Source of the DNA: Streptomyces glaucescens
Lineage (GTDB): Bacteria > Actinomycetota > Actinomycetes > Streptomycetales > Streptomycetaceae
DNA length: 64,000 nt
Assembly (NCBI RefSeq): GCF_000761215.1
Contig: NZ_CP009438.1
Span: forward strand, 2,623,501-2,687,500
Direction: 5' to 3'
This document shows, piece after piece, positions 58,366 to 64,000 of the stretch. The notes below the pieces were generated by a model. The model was not told the origin of the DNA. It made no database searches and saw only the letters and a program-made list of their open reading frames with translations. The stretch's first letter is position 1. The number at the start of each line of letters is the position of its first letter. The position numbers and the translations under genes are program-made.

Positions 58366-58602
58366 CTAGGCGGCTGCTGGAGGTTCCTTGTCGTCCACCG
58401 GGACCGCCACGGGTGGCTGCCCCTCGGTGTCGTCGGGCTTGACCGCCTCGTCGTGCTTCTTCTTGAAGCGTTCCCAGGCGTCACGCGCTCGGCTGGCGGA
58501 GTCGAAGACGTCAGGGAGCTGGTCAAGGATGCCCTTGATCGCAAAGAGCAGCACGGAGGCCACGCCAGTGATGGCGAGAATGATGATGGCGGTGCCGTCC
58601 AC
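58366..58602 (-). CDS. Small single-pass membrane protein B (paralogue of A)
   Basis: This 78-residue protein aligns over its length with protein A: TM helix TAIIILAITGVASVLLFAI, then KGILDQLPDVFDSASRARD, AWERFKKKHDEAVKPD and a Pro-rich tail ending EPPAAA. GTG 58602 follows AAGGGAAG; the frame is open to 58635. The two copies lie 481 bases apart on the same strand, so they are a tandem duplication that has diverged. Function unknown. Confidence 0.7.
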   Translation of the reverse strand: MDGTAIIILAITGVASVLLFAIKGILDQLPDVFDSASRARDAWERFKKKHDEAVKPDDTEGQPPVAVPVDDKEPPAAA

Positions 58603-58648
58603 CGACTTCCCTTTCGTGTTCATGGGAACACGCACTCAAGCCGGTGCC

Positions 58649-58700
58649 GCAGGCACCTCGACCCGAGTGGGTGTTCCTCTCTTCGGGTCGAGACACCTGC
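58649..58700 (-). promoter_or_regulatory. Long stem-loop upstream of small membrane protein B
   Basis: CTCGACCCGA (58657-58666) and TCGGGTCGAG (58683-58692) pair perfectly, extended after a 3-base bulge by GCAGG (58649-58653) and CCTGC (58696-58700). It lies 47-98 bases before the GTG of gene B, the same arrangement as the hairpin of gene A, though the sequences differ. The rest of 58603-58970 shows no gene. Confidence 0.6.
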
Positions 58701-58970
58701 GCTGACGCTCTGCGCAAATGATCTCGTTTGTGGACCGTGCTCTCGGCCCACGGGTACTGCTGGACGTGCTATTTAGGCGCTTGGTTGAACCTCACCAGCC
58801 CTCACCGACTCGCGTCGTGGGGAGCCTTGGCGGAAACATCCCCGTCAATGACAGCTGATGCGTCCTGGTTTCCCGACCGCTGTCGGGACGCCCAGGTGCG
58901 GAGGATCGTCGTAGCCCTCAGTCGGCGATGGTAGCGCATTCCGGTGTGATCTTCTTTTAGGGCACAAGAA

Positions 58971-59001
58971 AGCCCCGTCTCAGTCGAGTTGGGACGGGGC
59001 T
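58971..59001 (-). terminator. Rho-independent-type terminator after the 63-residue gene
   Basis: AGCCCCGTC (58971-58979) and GACGGGGCT (58993-59001) form a 9-bp stem. On the minus strand it is followed by TTCTTGTG, giving a short U tract. It sits 14 bases after the stop at 59016. Confidence 0.8.
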
Positions 59002-59015
59002 GACTCTGCGTCGGG

Positions 59016-59207
59016 TCACCGGGGCGCTGGCCGGCTCGGGTTGGGGAAGTCGTTGTCCCGGCAGCGGTAGCACTCGCAGAGCGGCCACCGGGTGTCGATC
59101 AGCGGCAGATTCGGCATGGTGTCGATGGACCACTCCTGCGCGCTGACCTCGCGCATCTCCTTGGTGGCGGCGTCGTACTTGTACACCCGAATGCTTAACC
59201 CAGCCAT
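59016..59207 (-). CDS. 63-residue protein with TTA codon, divergent from mini-GntR
   Basis: This short protein (MAGLSIRVYKYDAATKEMRE, ending CECYRCRDNDFPNPSRPAPR) has a GAGGGGG ribosome site. The fourth codon (59198-59196) is TTA, so translation should need the bldA tRNA. CxCYRC near the C-terminus could bind metal. I do not recognise the family. It is transcribed away from the GntR gene and has its own terminator, which supports a real gene. Confidence 0.65.
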   Translation of the reverse strand: MAGLSIRVYKYDAATKEMREVSAQEWSIDTMPNLPLIDTRWPLCECYRCRDNDFPNPSRPAPR

Positions 59208-59238
59208 GGTGGCCCCCTCGTTGTCCTGACCAGCAGGT

Positions 59239-59266
59239 ATCGCGATATCCGCGAGATCGCGATATC
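59239..59266. promoter_or_regulatory. Repeated ATCGCGATATC operator-like sequence
   Basis: ATCGCGATATC occurs at 59239-59249 and 59256-59266, a 17-base period; each copy contains the palindrome ATCGCGAT. It lies between the divergent 63-residue gene and the mini-GntR gene and is the obvious candidate binding site for the GntR protein. About 1.6 helical turns separate the copies. Confidence 0.7.
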
Positions 59267-59315
59267 GCATAAGACTGCGGTAGCGAGGGTTACCGCGTGA
59301 TCGTACGGTCGAGGA

Positions 59316-59552
59316 GTGAGTGTCGATCTTGACCGTTCTCGTCCGGTCTGGCGCCAGGTGGCCGAGGTCATCAGCAAGCGGATCGCCGACGGGACCTATC
59401 CGCCGGGCAGCCGCGTGCCGGGCATTGTTGAGCTGAGCGCAGAGTTCGAGATCGCGGCCAGCACCGCTCAGAAGGCCCTGGCGCACCTGCGCGACACCGG
59501 CCAAGTGCGCACCGAGCTGGGTCTCGGCACGTTCGTCGCCGACTCGGAGTAG
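59316..59552 (+). CDS. Minimal GntR-family DNA-binding protein
   Basis: This 78-residue protein consists only of a GntR winged helix: PVWRQVAEVISKRIADGTYP, PGSRVPGIVELSAEFEIAAS, TAQKALAHLRDTGQVRTELG, GTFVADSE. There is no effector domain. GTG 59316 is preceded by GAGG but closely spaced. Such small GntR proteins are common next to mobile-element and TTA-containing genes in Streptomyces and probably regulate the divergent gene through the repeated site. Confidence 0.85.
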   Translation: MSVDLDRSRPVWRQVAEVISKRIADGTYPPGSRVPGIVELSAEFEIAASTAQKALAHLRDTGQVRTELGLGTFVADSE

Positions 59553-59657
59553 GCCGGCCAACGTCGACCGGTCCGAAGATCGGCCGGTGCTATCGGCTCC
59601 TGACGCTAACCTGAGTCGTGTGATACAGGGTCACTTCACGCGAACGGGGCGGGTGCG

Positions 59658-60326
59658 ATGACGGGGAAGGTAAGCGGGGTCGCTTACGAAATCGCAGGCG
59701 CCATCGGTGCGCAGTTGGCTCGGCAGGCAGCGGAAGCCATTGCCTCGCGTGTGTGGCGGACCATCAGCCAACCCCGAGGTGAGCAGCAGGCCGAACGGGT
59801 CGTTCAGATCCAGAATGTCTTCGTCGATCAGCCCAAGGGTCTTGCCGAGAAGCGGCAGGACTTTCAGTTCGCCGTCCTGAACCACACGCTGAAGCAGTCT
59901 GAGTGGACCTTCCGCCTGAGTGTGGGGTTCATGGCTGGCGGTGCGGCGATCGTCTTGACGGGGGCAGCGCTGGCGTTGGTGCACGCAGGGAAACCCGACC
60001 GTGATTACCTACGGCTTGTGACGAGCTTGACGGGTGGGTTGATGACAGGCGGTGTCGGTGGCGCGCTGGCGCTCCACTCGAAGCGCACCATGGCGAACCT
60101 GGCCAAGGCGGCGGAAGAAAACGAGAAGAAGATCGACAGCGATCGCAACATCGAAGTGGCGATGACCTTCATTGATCGTGTCGGTGATCCGCAGGAGAGG
60201 GACCGACTCAACTCGGCCGCTGCGATGAAGGCGCTGGGCATGGAGGCCAAGCCCGAGACGATGGTCGACCGGCTGCTTCCCGACCAGCAGGCCAAGCAGA
60301 TCGAGCCGGGAGATCCGACTGGCTGA
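59658..60326 (+). CDS. Two-TM protein resembling TRADD-N-associated membrane domain
   Basis: This 222-residue protein has a Gln/Arg-rich N-terminal region (1-65), then LNHTLKQSEWTFRLSVGF leading into TM1 (about 88-109), TM2 (about 119-139) and a long cytoplasmic helix (MANLAKAAEENEKKIDSDRN, then AMTFIDRVGDPQERDRLNSA). Helix-RLS-TM-TM-helix with a terminal ERDRL block recalls the TRADD-N-associated 2-TM domain of bacterial conflict systems. Identification is by remembered pattern, so tentative. It follows the mini-GntR gene by 105 bases on the same strand. Confidence 0.6.
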   Translation: MTGKVSGVAYEIAGAIGAQLARQAAEAIASRVWRTISQPRGEQQAERVVQIQNVFVDQPKGLAEKRQDFQFAVLNHTLKQSEWTFRLSVGFMAGGAAIVLTGAALALVHAGKPDRDYLRLVTSLTGGLMTGGVGGALALHSKRTMANLAKAAEENEKKIDSDRNIEVAMTFIDRVGDPQERDRLNSAAAMKALGMEAKPETMVDRLLPDQQAKQIEPGDPTG

Positions 60327-60377
60327 CAACTGGCGGAGCCGCCGCCGGGGGCACCCACGCCGTGAGACCTTGTCGCC

Positions 60378-60660
60378 ATGCAGCTCTTACACATTGAGGC
60401 GTGGGTCGGCGACGGTTGGCAGCGGGTGGTCAGGCTGGGCGACTTCGAGCCGCCGAACGACGGCAGTTCGACGACCATTTGGTCAACGAACTTGAGACCT
60501 TCTTGGCGGCCAACCCCGGACCATTCTGGATCGATACCACCGTCAATCCGCACGGTGTGCTGTTCGGCCAAGGGGTGCCTCGCCTGTTCCGGCTGGTCTG
60601 GCTCTTCACGCAAAGCGAGAGGGCGCACCTGGACGGTGCGCCCTCTCAACGTTGTGCCGT
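60378..60660 (+). pseudogene. Frameshifted gene of unknown function
   Basis: Reading starts MQLLHIEAWVGDGWQRVVRL, and to about 60465 (DFEPPND) the frame is protein-like; from there the good sequence moves to another frame (RQFDDHLVNELETFLAANPG, then GQGVPRLFRLVWLFTQSE) up to the hairpin at 60617. A one- or two-base change near 60465 would join them. The fourth codon is TTA. It is not a recognised family. Sequencing error, decay or programmed shift cannot be told apart here. Confidence 0.55.
60617..60647. terminator. 13-bp perfect terminator hairpin
   Basis: GAGAGGGCGCACC (60617-60629) pairs with GGTGCGCCCTCTC (60635-60647) over a 5-base loop. It follows the frameshifted gene and also the minus-strand small ORF at 60661, so may serve both. 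Confidence 0.75.
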
Positions 60661-60876
60661 TTACCCAGCTTCAGCCACGTGTACCACTGCGTTGGCGACA
60701 CTTGCGGTAGCCATTGCTGTCAGAAAGATACGCATCCGACCACCGCCATTCTTCTTATTGTTTTCACTTACTCGACGTGCCTTACGGTTTTCCCTAATCC
60801 GCTGAGCCAATTCGAACAGGTCCCAGAGTAGAAAAATTACCGCAATTGGCGCCGCTGCCGGATTCGAACCGTGCAT
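60661..60876 (-). CDS. Small putative membrane ORF
   Basis: This 71-codon frame starts MHGSNPAAAPIAVIFLLWDL and contains a hydrophobic segment, a charged stretch (RIRENRKARRVSENNKKNGG) and a second hydrophobic part. Its 5' end lies inside the tRNA-like sequence, so it may be a chance frame. No ribosome site is evident. Confidence 0.25.
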   Translation of the reverse strand: MHGSNPAAAPIAVIFLLWDLFELAQRIRENRKARRVSENNKKNGGGRMRIFLTAMATASVANAVVHVAEAG

Positions 60877-60925
60877 CGTGGCTGTAGCTTGGCAAGCGGC
60901 CCAACACTCTTAAGTGTAGCAGCAG
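60852..60925 (-). tRNA. tRNA-like sequence (degenerate tRNA or attachment-site relic)
   Basis: On the minus strand, GGTTCGAATCC is a typical T-arm loop and TTGCCAA resembles an anticodon loop with GCC (Gly). CTGCTGC at the 5' end (60925) pairs with GCAGCGG at the 3' end (60852) over seven bases with one G-U. The 74-base span is tRNA-sized. The D-arm lacks the GG pair, and T- and anticodon stems have mismatches, so it is probably not functional. Such relics mark integration sites. Confidence 0.4.
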
Positions 60926-60948
60926 TTGGCGAACTGACATAGGGTCAG

Positions 60949-61518
60949 CTATCGCCTGCTCAGGTGACGCTTCAGCGCGCGCTCCGATCGCCGTGGCATT
61001 CGAACAGCGGATTGAAAGTCGGCCTCGGCCACCATCGCTTCGACCAGACGCTTCCCTGCCAATTCGGCTGTTTCGTGTGCCGACTTCAACTTCGGCCATC
61101 TGGCGTCCGCCTCTTCTGCGGCGCTCGGGTCGGTCTCGGCCGTCTCGACCAGAAGCTTCCATTCTTGGTAGAGGCCGAACCACTCCAGGGATGACTGCGC
61201 GACCATGTTGTTGATCAGCTGGATTGCTGGTGAGCCGAACATTTCCAGCTGAGCCACGTTCAACCAGTATCGAGATTCATCGAAGTTATCCAAAAGCGCG
61301 TCTACTGGCTTCTTGGTTGCCATCACCCTTGACCAAGAGGCTTCTATGAGTCGCTGCCTTGCGATGACTTCGGCGTAGGCATCCATGCGCCGATCCCAGA
61401 CACGGTGCGTGCGATCGCGGCTGCGGGTCAGTAGGTGTGTTGCCACGACTGCGGCTGTTGAGACAACAGACGTTACGGACGCGGCAATAAGGGTGGCTTC
61501 CCATGGTTGCAATGCCAT
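60949..61518 (-). CDS. Membrane-anchored helical protein of unknown function
   Basis: This 189-residue protein starts MALQPWEATLIAASVTSVVS with an N-terminal TM helix (about 8-31), followed by a helical cytoplasmic part (RDRTHRVWDRRMDAYAEVIA, ARQRLIEASWSRVMATKKPV) and an Arg/Lys-rich C-terminus (PRRSERALKRHLSRR). Not recognised. Similar single-TM helical proteins often occur beside accessory genes. Codon bias is weaker than in core genes. Confidence 0.65.
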   Translation of the reverse strand: MALQPWEATLIAASVTSVVSTAAVVATHLLTRSRDRTHRVWDRRMDAYAEVIARQRLIEASWSRVMATKKPVDALLDNFDESRYWLNVAQLEMFGSPAIQLINNMVAQSSLEWFGLYQEWKLLVETAETDPSAAEEADARWPKLKSAHETAELAGKRLVEAMVAEADFQSAVRMPRRSERALKRHLSRR

Positions 61519-62053
61519 GGCGGCAGCGTAGGCCGAGGACGGCCCTCCCGGGGCCTCGTCCGGGGATCTACGGCCGGACGCCCCGGGCGGGTACGAGAGG
61601 CCGCCGGAGACCCCACGGGAGGCCGGGACGATACATGCCCGGTGCCGCGTGCTAGCCGTCCGGCGTTCCGACCGTCGGGTCAGCGGCCTCCGGATTAGCC
61701 GGCCATAACCTCTCGTGCTTGGTGATCACGTCTCGTGACAGCCGCGGAGACCCGTCAAGCAGGTCAAGGGACTTGCTCCAACCGCAAGTCCGACAGGACT
61801 TGTGCCGGGCCGAAATCGCGTGGCCTACTGGGTGTCAGAACGGGCTCATAGCTGTCCGGCCCCCCGCCTTCTGTAGGCGGGTGATTGCAGCCGGGGAGCG
61901 GGGAGAAGCCTAGGAGCGGGCCGCAGCATGACGGCCCGCGAGGGTGGACCGAATCGGGGCCACGCCTGCCACTCACCGAAGTGCGAACAGTCCCTGACGG
62001 GGAACTGCCATGCCTTCACGCTCCCGAAGCCGCGTCTCGGTCTCGCGTGCTCG
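61519..62053. other. Gene-free region with hairpins in the accessory island
   Basis: No gene is convincing. Three hairpins are seen: GGACTTGC/GCAAGTCC (61769-61791), CCCGCC/GGCGGG (61863-61881) and GCGGGCCG/CGGCCCGC (61916-61939). The reading frames end and restart repeatedly, suggesting decayed or non-coding element sequence just upstream of the transposase fragment. No inverted repeat matching an IS end was found. Confidence 0.5.
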
Positions 62054-62460
62054 ATGCGCGAGTGGTTTCAGGCGAACGGTCGGCTGGTGCCGGACGAGCT
62101 GACCGACGAGGCGTGGGCGCTGGTCGAGCCGATTCTGAAGGCGTGGGAGCCGCCGAATCACAAGCTGCGCCCCGGTCGCCTGATGCTCGATGCGATGTTC
62201 TACAAGGCGCGCACCGGGTGCCGCTGGGAGGAGCTGCCTGAGCGGTTCGGTCTGGGGAAGGGCATCCATTCGCGTTACAAGACCTGGCGCAACTGTGGAG
62301 TCTGGGACCAGATCATGGCCGCCCTGCCTGACACGGGTCAGCCGGTGTGGACGCCACCCCTGGTGCCGCCGCTGCGCGTCGAAGGGCGCGTCGATCCCCG
62401 CATGATGACCGGCGGGGGTTTCCAGGAAGGAGCGGTGTCCGGAGAAACAGGTGTGCCCGG
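62054..62460 (+). pseudogene. IS5-type transposase N-terminal fragment
   Basis: ATG 62054 opens MREWFQANGRLVPDELTDEA, followed by WALVEPILKAWEPP, RLMLDAMFYKARTGCRWEEL and PERFGLGKGIHSRYKTWRNC, the DUF4096-type N-terminal domain of IS5-family transposases. After about residue 95 (IMAALPDTGQPVW) similarity stops and the frame runs on into the antisense of the acetyltransferase gene. The catalytic DDE domain is absent, so the gene is a truncated relic. Confidence 0.8.
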
Positions 62461-62514
62461 GCCCGACCTGCACGTCCGGCTCGATGCGGAGGCTCGGCCC
62501 TCGGCCGCGCGGGG

Positions 62515-63378
62515 TCAGTGCGAGGGTTGCGGACGGGGTCGGTCCCTCCCGTCCGCCTCACCCACCACGGGCACGCGGTCCAGCGCGATCCCGAACCGCT
62601 CCCGGTACACCGCCAGCACCGCCTCGTCCTCCTCCTCCCCGTACTCGTGCTCCTCCCGCGCCCCGTCCGCCGCCGTCACCTTCAGCCGGCGCCCGCTCAG
62701 CGTGATCCGTCCGCCGTCCTCGGTGACCCGGGAGCACACCAGCGAGCGCACGAAGTGCGACTCGGGCGAGGTGGTGTGCCACCACGCGCCGGTCACGAAG
62801 TCGGCCAGCGCGCGCGGCCGGGTCTCCAGCCGGTACTCCGGCTCGCCGTCCTTCAGCAGGTCCAGGTCGGCCGTGTCCGCCGCACCGCCGCCCCGGACCC
62901 CCGCCGCGTCCGGCCCCGCCTCGACGATCCGGAACGAGCCGCCCGGATCGTCCTGTTCCGCCCGGTCCCGCCACGACAGCGGATAGTGGCTGTGCGCCCC
63001 GAACCCGACGTCGGCCAGCCAGTCCCCCGCGTCCGCCGTCCGCACCCGCAGCGCCATGTGGTCGTACGGGATGCCGAGCCCCCGCGGGCCGTGCACCCGC
63101 GCCGCCAGCAGCGTCACCCCGAATCCGAGCGCGTCCAGCAACGCGGCGAACGCGCCGTTCAGTTCGTAGCAGAACCCGCCCCGCCGCGCGCCCACCACCT
63201 TGTCCAGCAGCCGCTTCTCGTCGAGCACGACCGGCTCGCCGAGATGGATCGACAGGTTCTCGAAGGGGACCGTCCGCAGATGGCGCAGGTGCAGTTCGCG
63301 CAGGGCGTCGAGGGAGGGCCGGGCGGGGCGGGCGGCCCCCAGGCGGCCGAGGTACGCGTCAATGTCACTCGATTCCAT
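62515..63378 (-). CDS. nat: Arylamine N-acetyltransferase
   Basis: This 287-residue enzyme transfers acetyl (or propionyl/malonyl) from CoA to arylamines or hydrazines. The catalytic triad is visible: Cys in RRGGFCYELN, His in DHMALRV and Asp in LADVGFGAH. The N-terminal helical domain starts SSDIDAYLGRLGAARPARPS. In actinobacteria, members also release aminobenzoate-derived polyketides, but no such cluster is here. It is 4 bases downstream of comEC, so likely co-transcribed. Confidence 0.93.
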   Translation of the reverse strand: MESSDIDAYLGRLGAARPARPSLDALRELHLRHLRTVPFENLSIHLGEPVVLDEKRLLDKVVGARRGGFCYELNGAFAALLDALGFGVTLLAARVHGPRGLGIPYDHMALRVRTADAGDWLADVGFGAHSHYPLSWRDRAEQDDPGGSFRIVEAGPDAAGVRGGGAADTADLDLLKDGEPEYRLETRPRALADFVTGAWWHTTSPESHFVRSLVCSRVTEDGGRITLSGRRLKVTAADGAREEHEYGEEEDEAVLAVYRERFGIALDRVPVVGEADGRDRPRPQPSH

Positions 63379-63382
63379 CTCC

Positions 63383-64000
63383 TCAGTCTCGCGCCACCCT
63401 TGTCTCCCGACGACCGTGACGATCCACGCCGATCACCGCGATCGCCCCGCCGCGGTCCGTGCGGAGCACCGCCGCGCCCTGGGCCCGCAGCGCCGCCAGC
63501 GTGCTGGGCGCCGGGTGTCCGTACGGGTTGTCCTCGCCCGCGGAGATCAGCGCCAGGCGTGGCGCCGCCCGGCGCAGCAGCTCCGGATCCTGGTAGGCGG
63601 AGCCGTGGTGGGCGACCTTGAGGACGTCCACCCGGTCGATCAGCGCCGCCGCCGGCGTCCGCAGCAGCGCCCGCTGCGCCGGGGGTTCGAGGTCGCCGAG
63701 CAGCAGCATCCGCAGCCCCGCCGACCGTACGAGCAGGGCGACACTGGCGTCGTTCGGCCCTTCCGGCACCGGCCCCGAGGCCGGCGGCCACAGCACCTCC
63801 CAGGACAGGCCCCCGCTGCGCCGCCGCTCCCCGGCGGCCGCCCGCGTCACCGGCACCCTCCGCGCGGCCGCCTCCCGCCGGACGAACTCCGCCTGCTCCG
63901 CGGGTTCCTGGTACCCCGTCGTCTGGACGGCCCCCACCGTGCGGCCCCGCAGCACTCCGGGCAGTCCGGCGACATGGTCGGCGTGGAAGTGGGTGAGCAC
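63383..64000 (-). CDS. comEC: ComEC/Rec2-family protein, C-terminal part (partial)
   Basis: The frame enters from the right edge and gives the last 205 residues or so. It is the metallo-beta-lactamase-like domain of ComEC: LTHFHADHVAGLPGVL, NDASVALLVRSAGLRMLLLGDLE and VLKVAHHGSAYQDPELL. ComEC is the inner-membrane DNA channel of competence; Streptomyces carry it although natural competence is not established. The TM core lies beyond the window. Confidence 0.9.
   Translation of the reverse strand: MLTHFHADHVAGLPGVLRGRTVGAVQTTGYQEPAEQAEFVRREAAARRVPVTRAAAGERRRSGGLSWEVLWPPASGPVPEGPNDASVALLVRSAGLRMLLLGDLEPPAQRALLRTPAAALIDRVDVLKVAHHGSAYQDPELLRRAAPRLALISAGEDNPYGHPAPSTLAALRAQGAAVLRTDRGGAIAVIGVDRHGRRETRVARD

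Larger units (their letters stand above)
57454..62514. other. Accessory island between holA region and comEC
   Basis: This 5-kb stretch differs from its surroundings: lower GC, short genes with unfamiliar sequence, TTA codons, a frameshifted gene, a tRNA-like sequence and a truncated transposase. It separates the small holA-linked gene from comEC, which are normally close in Streptomyces. No integrase or complete IS is left, so if it arrived on an element, only relics remain. Confidence 0.6.

Noticed and set aside
61719..62053. IS200/IS605 TnpB remnant with guide-RNA-like hairpins
   Set aside because: The hairpins are short and unrelated to each other, and no TnpB catalytic motif is found on either strand.

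Overview
This window is high-GC actinobacterial chromosome and almost certainly comes from the conserved core of a Streptomyces. The evidence is strong G/C bias at third codon positions, many GTG starts, TTA codons confined to two or three genes, and sites resembling Streptomyces DasR, Zur and CIRCE elements. The gene order (chitinase, glyS, zinc-uptake operon and zur, uppS, recO, leuA, era, ybeY, phoH, tricorn protease, rsmE, dnaJ, hrcA, hemW, lepA, rpsT, holA, comEC) resembles the region around SCO2503-SCO2567 of S. coelicolor. That comparison is from memory; no database was searched.

Layout. 0-2.7 kb: a TetR/aldo-keto reductase operon behind a perfect 15-bp inverted repeat, and a secreted GH18 chitinase whose promoter lies between two DasR-like sites. 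2.7-9.2 kb: glyS, a Zur-controlled zinc ABC importer (znuA-znuC-znuB) with zur, then uppS and recO. 9.3-16.6 kb: a secreted alpha/beta hydrolase with a TTA codon, a class A beta-lactamase, a SigE-type sigma factor with a membrane partner, a histidine kinase/response regulator pair and a TerB-like protein. 16.7-18.6 kb: leuA, preceded by a 19-residue leader peptide with four consecutive Leu codons and a hairpin, a classic attenuator layout. 18.8-23.4 kb: two proteases without signal peptides, each next to a small protein: an M4 protease with an emfourin-like inhibitor (plus a GH1 glucosidase), and an S8 protease with a 73-residue protein of predicted I9-like fold.

23.4-31.8 kb: the era/cda-like and yjbR-CNNM-ybeY-phoH genes, separated by an XRE regulator, an MFS exporter and a PDZ serine protease. 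31.9-45.6 kb: a PfkB kinase, an MFS protein, an adenine-deaminase-type enzyme, RNase Z, a HIT protein, a tricorn protease, a lipoprotein, rsmE, a nitronate monooxygenase homologue, and the dnaJ-hrcA operon under a CIRCE element, with a decayed copy of the dnaJ 3' end beside it. 45.6-57.5 kb: an MBL hydrolase, a DUF3097 protein, hemW, a SpoIIE-type phosphatase, an acyl-CoA synthetase, lepA and rpsT (divergent), a SnoaL-like protein and holA.

57.5-62.5 kb is an accessory island between holA and comEC. It holds two paralogous small membrane proteins, each with a long hairpin upstream, a 63-residue TTA-containing protein divergent from a mini-GntR regulator across a repeated operator-like sequence, a two-TM protein resembling TRADD-N-associated membrane domains of conflict systems, a frameshifted gene, a tRNA-like sequence and a truncated IS5-type transposase. 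An arylamine N-acetyltransferase and the C-terminal part of ComEC close the window.
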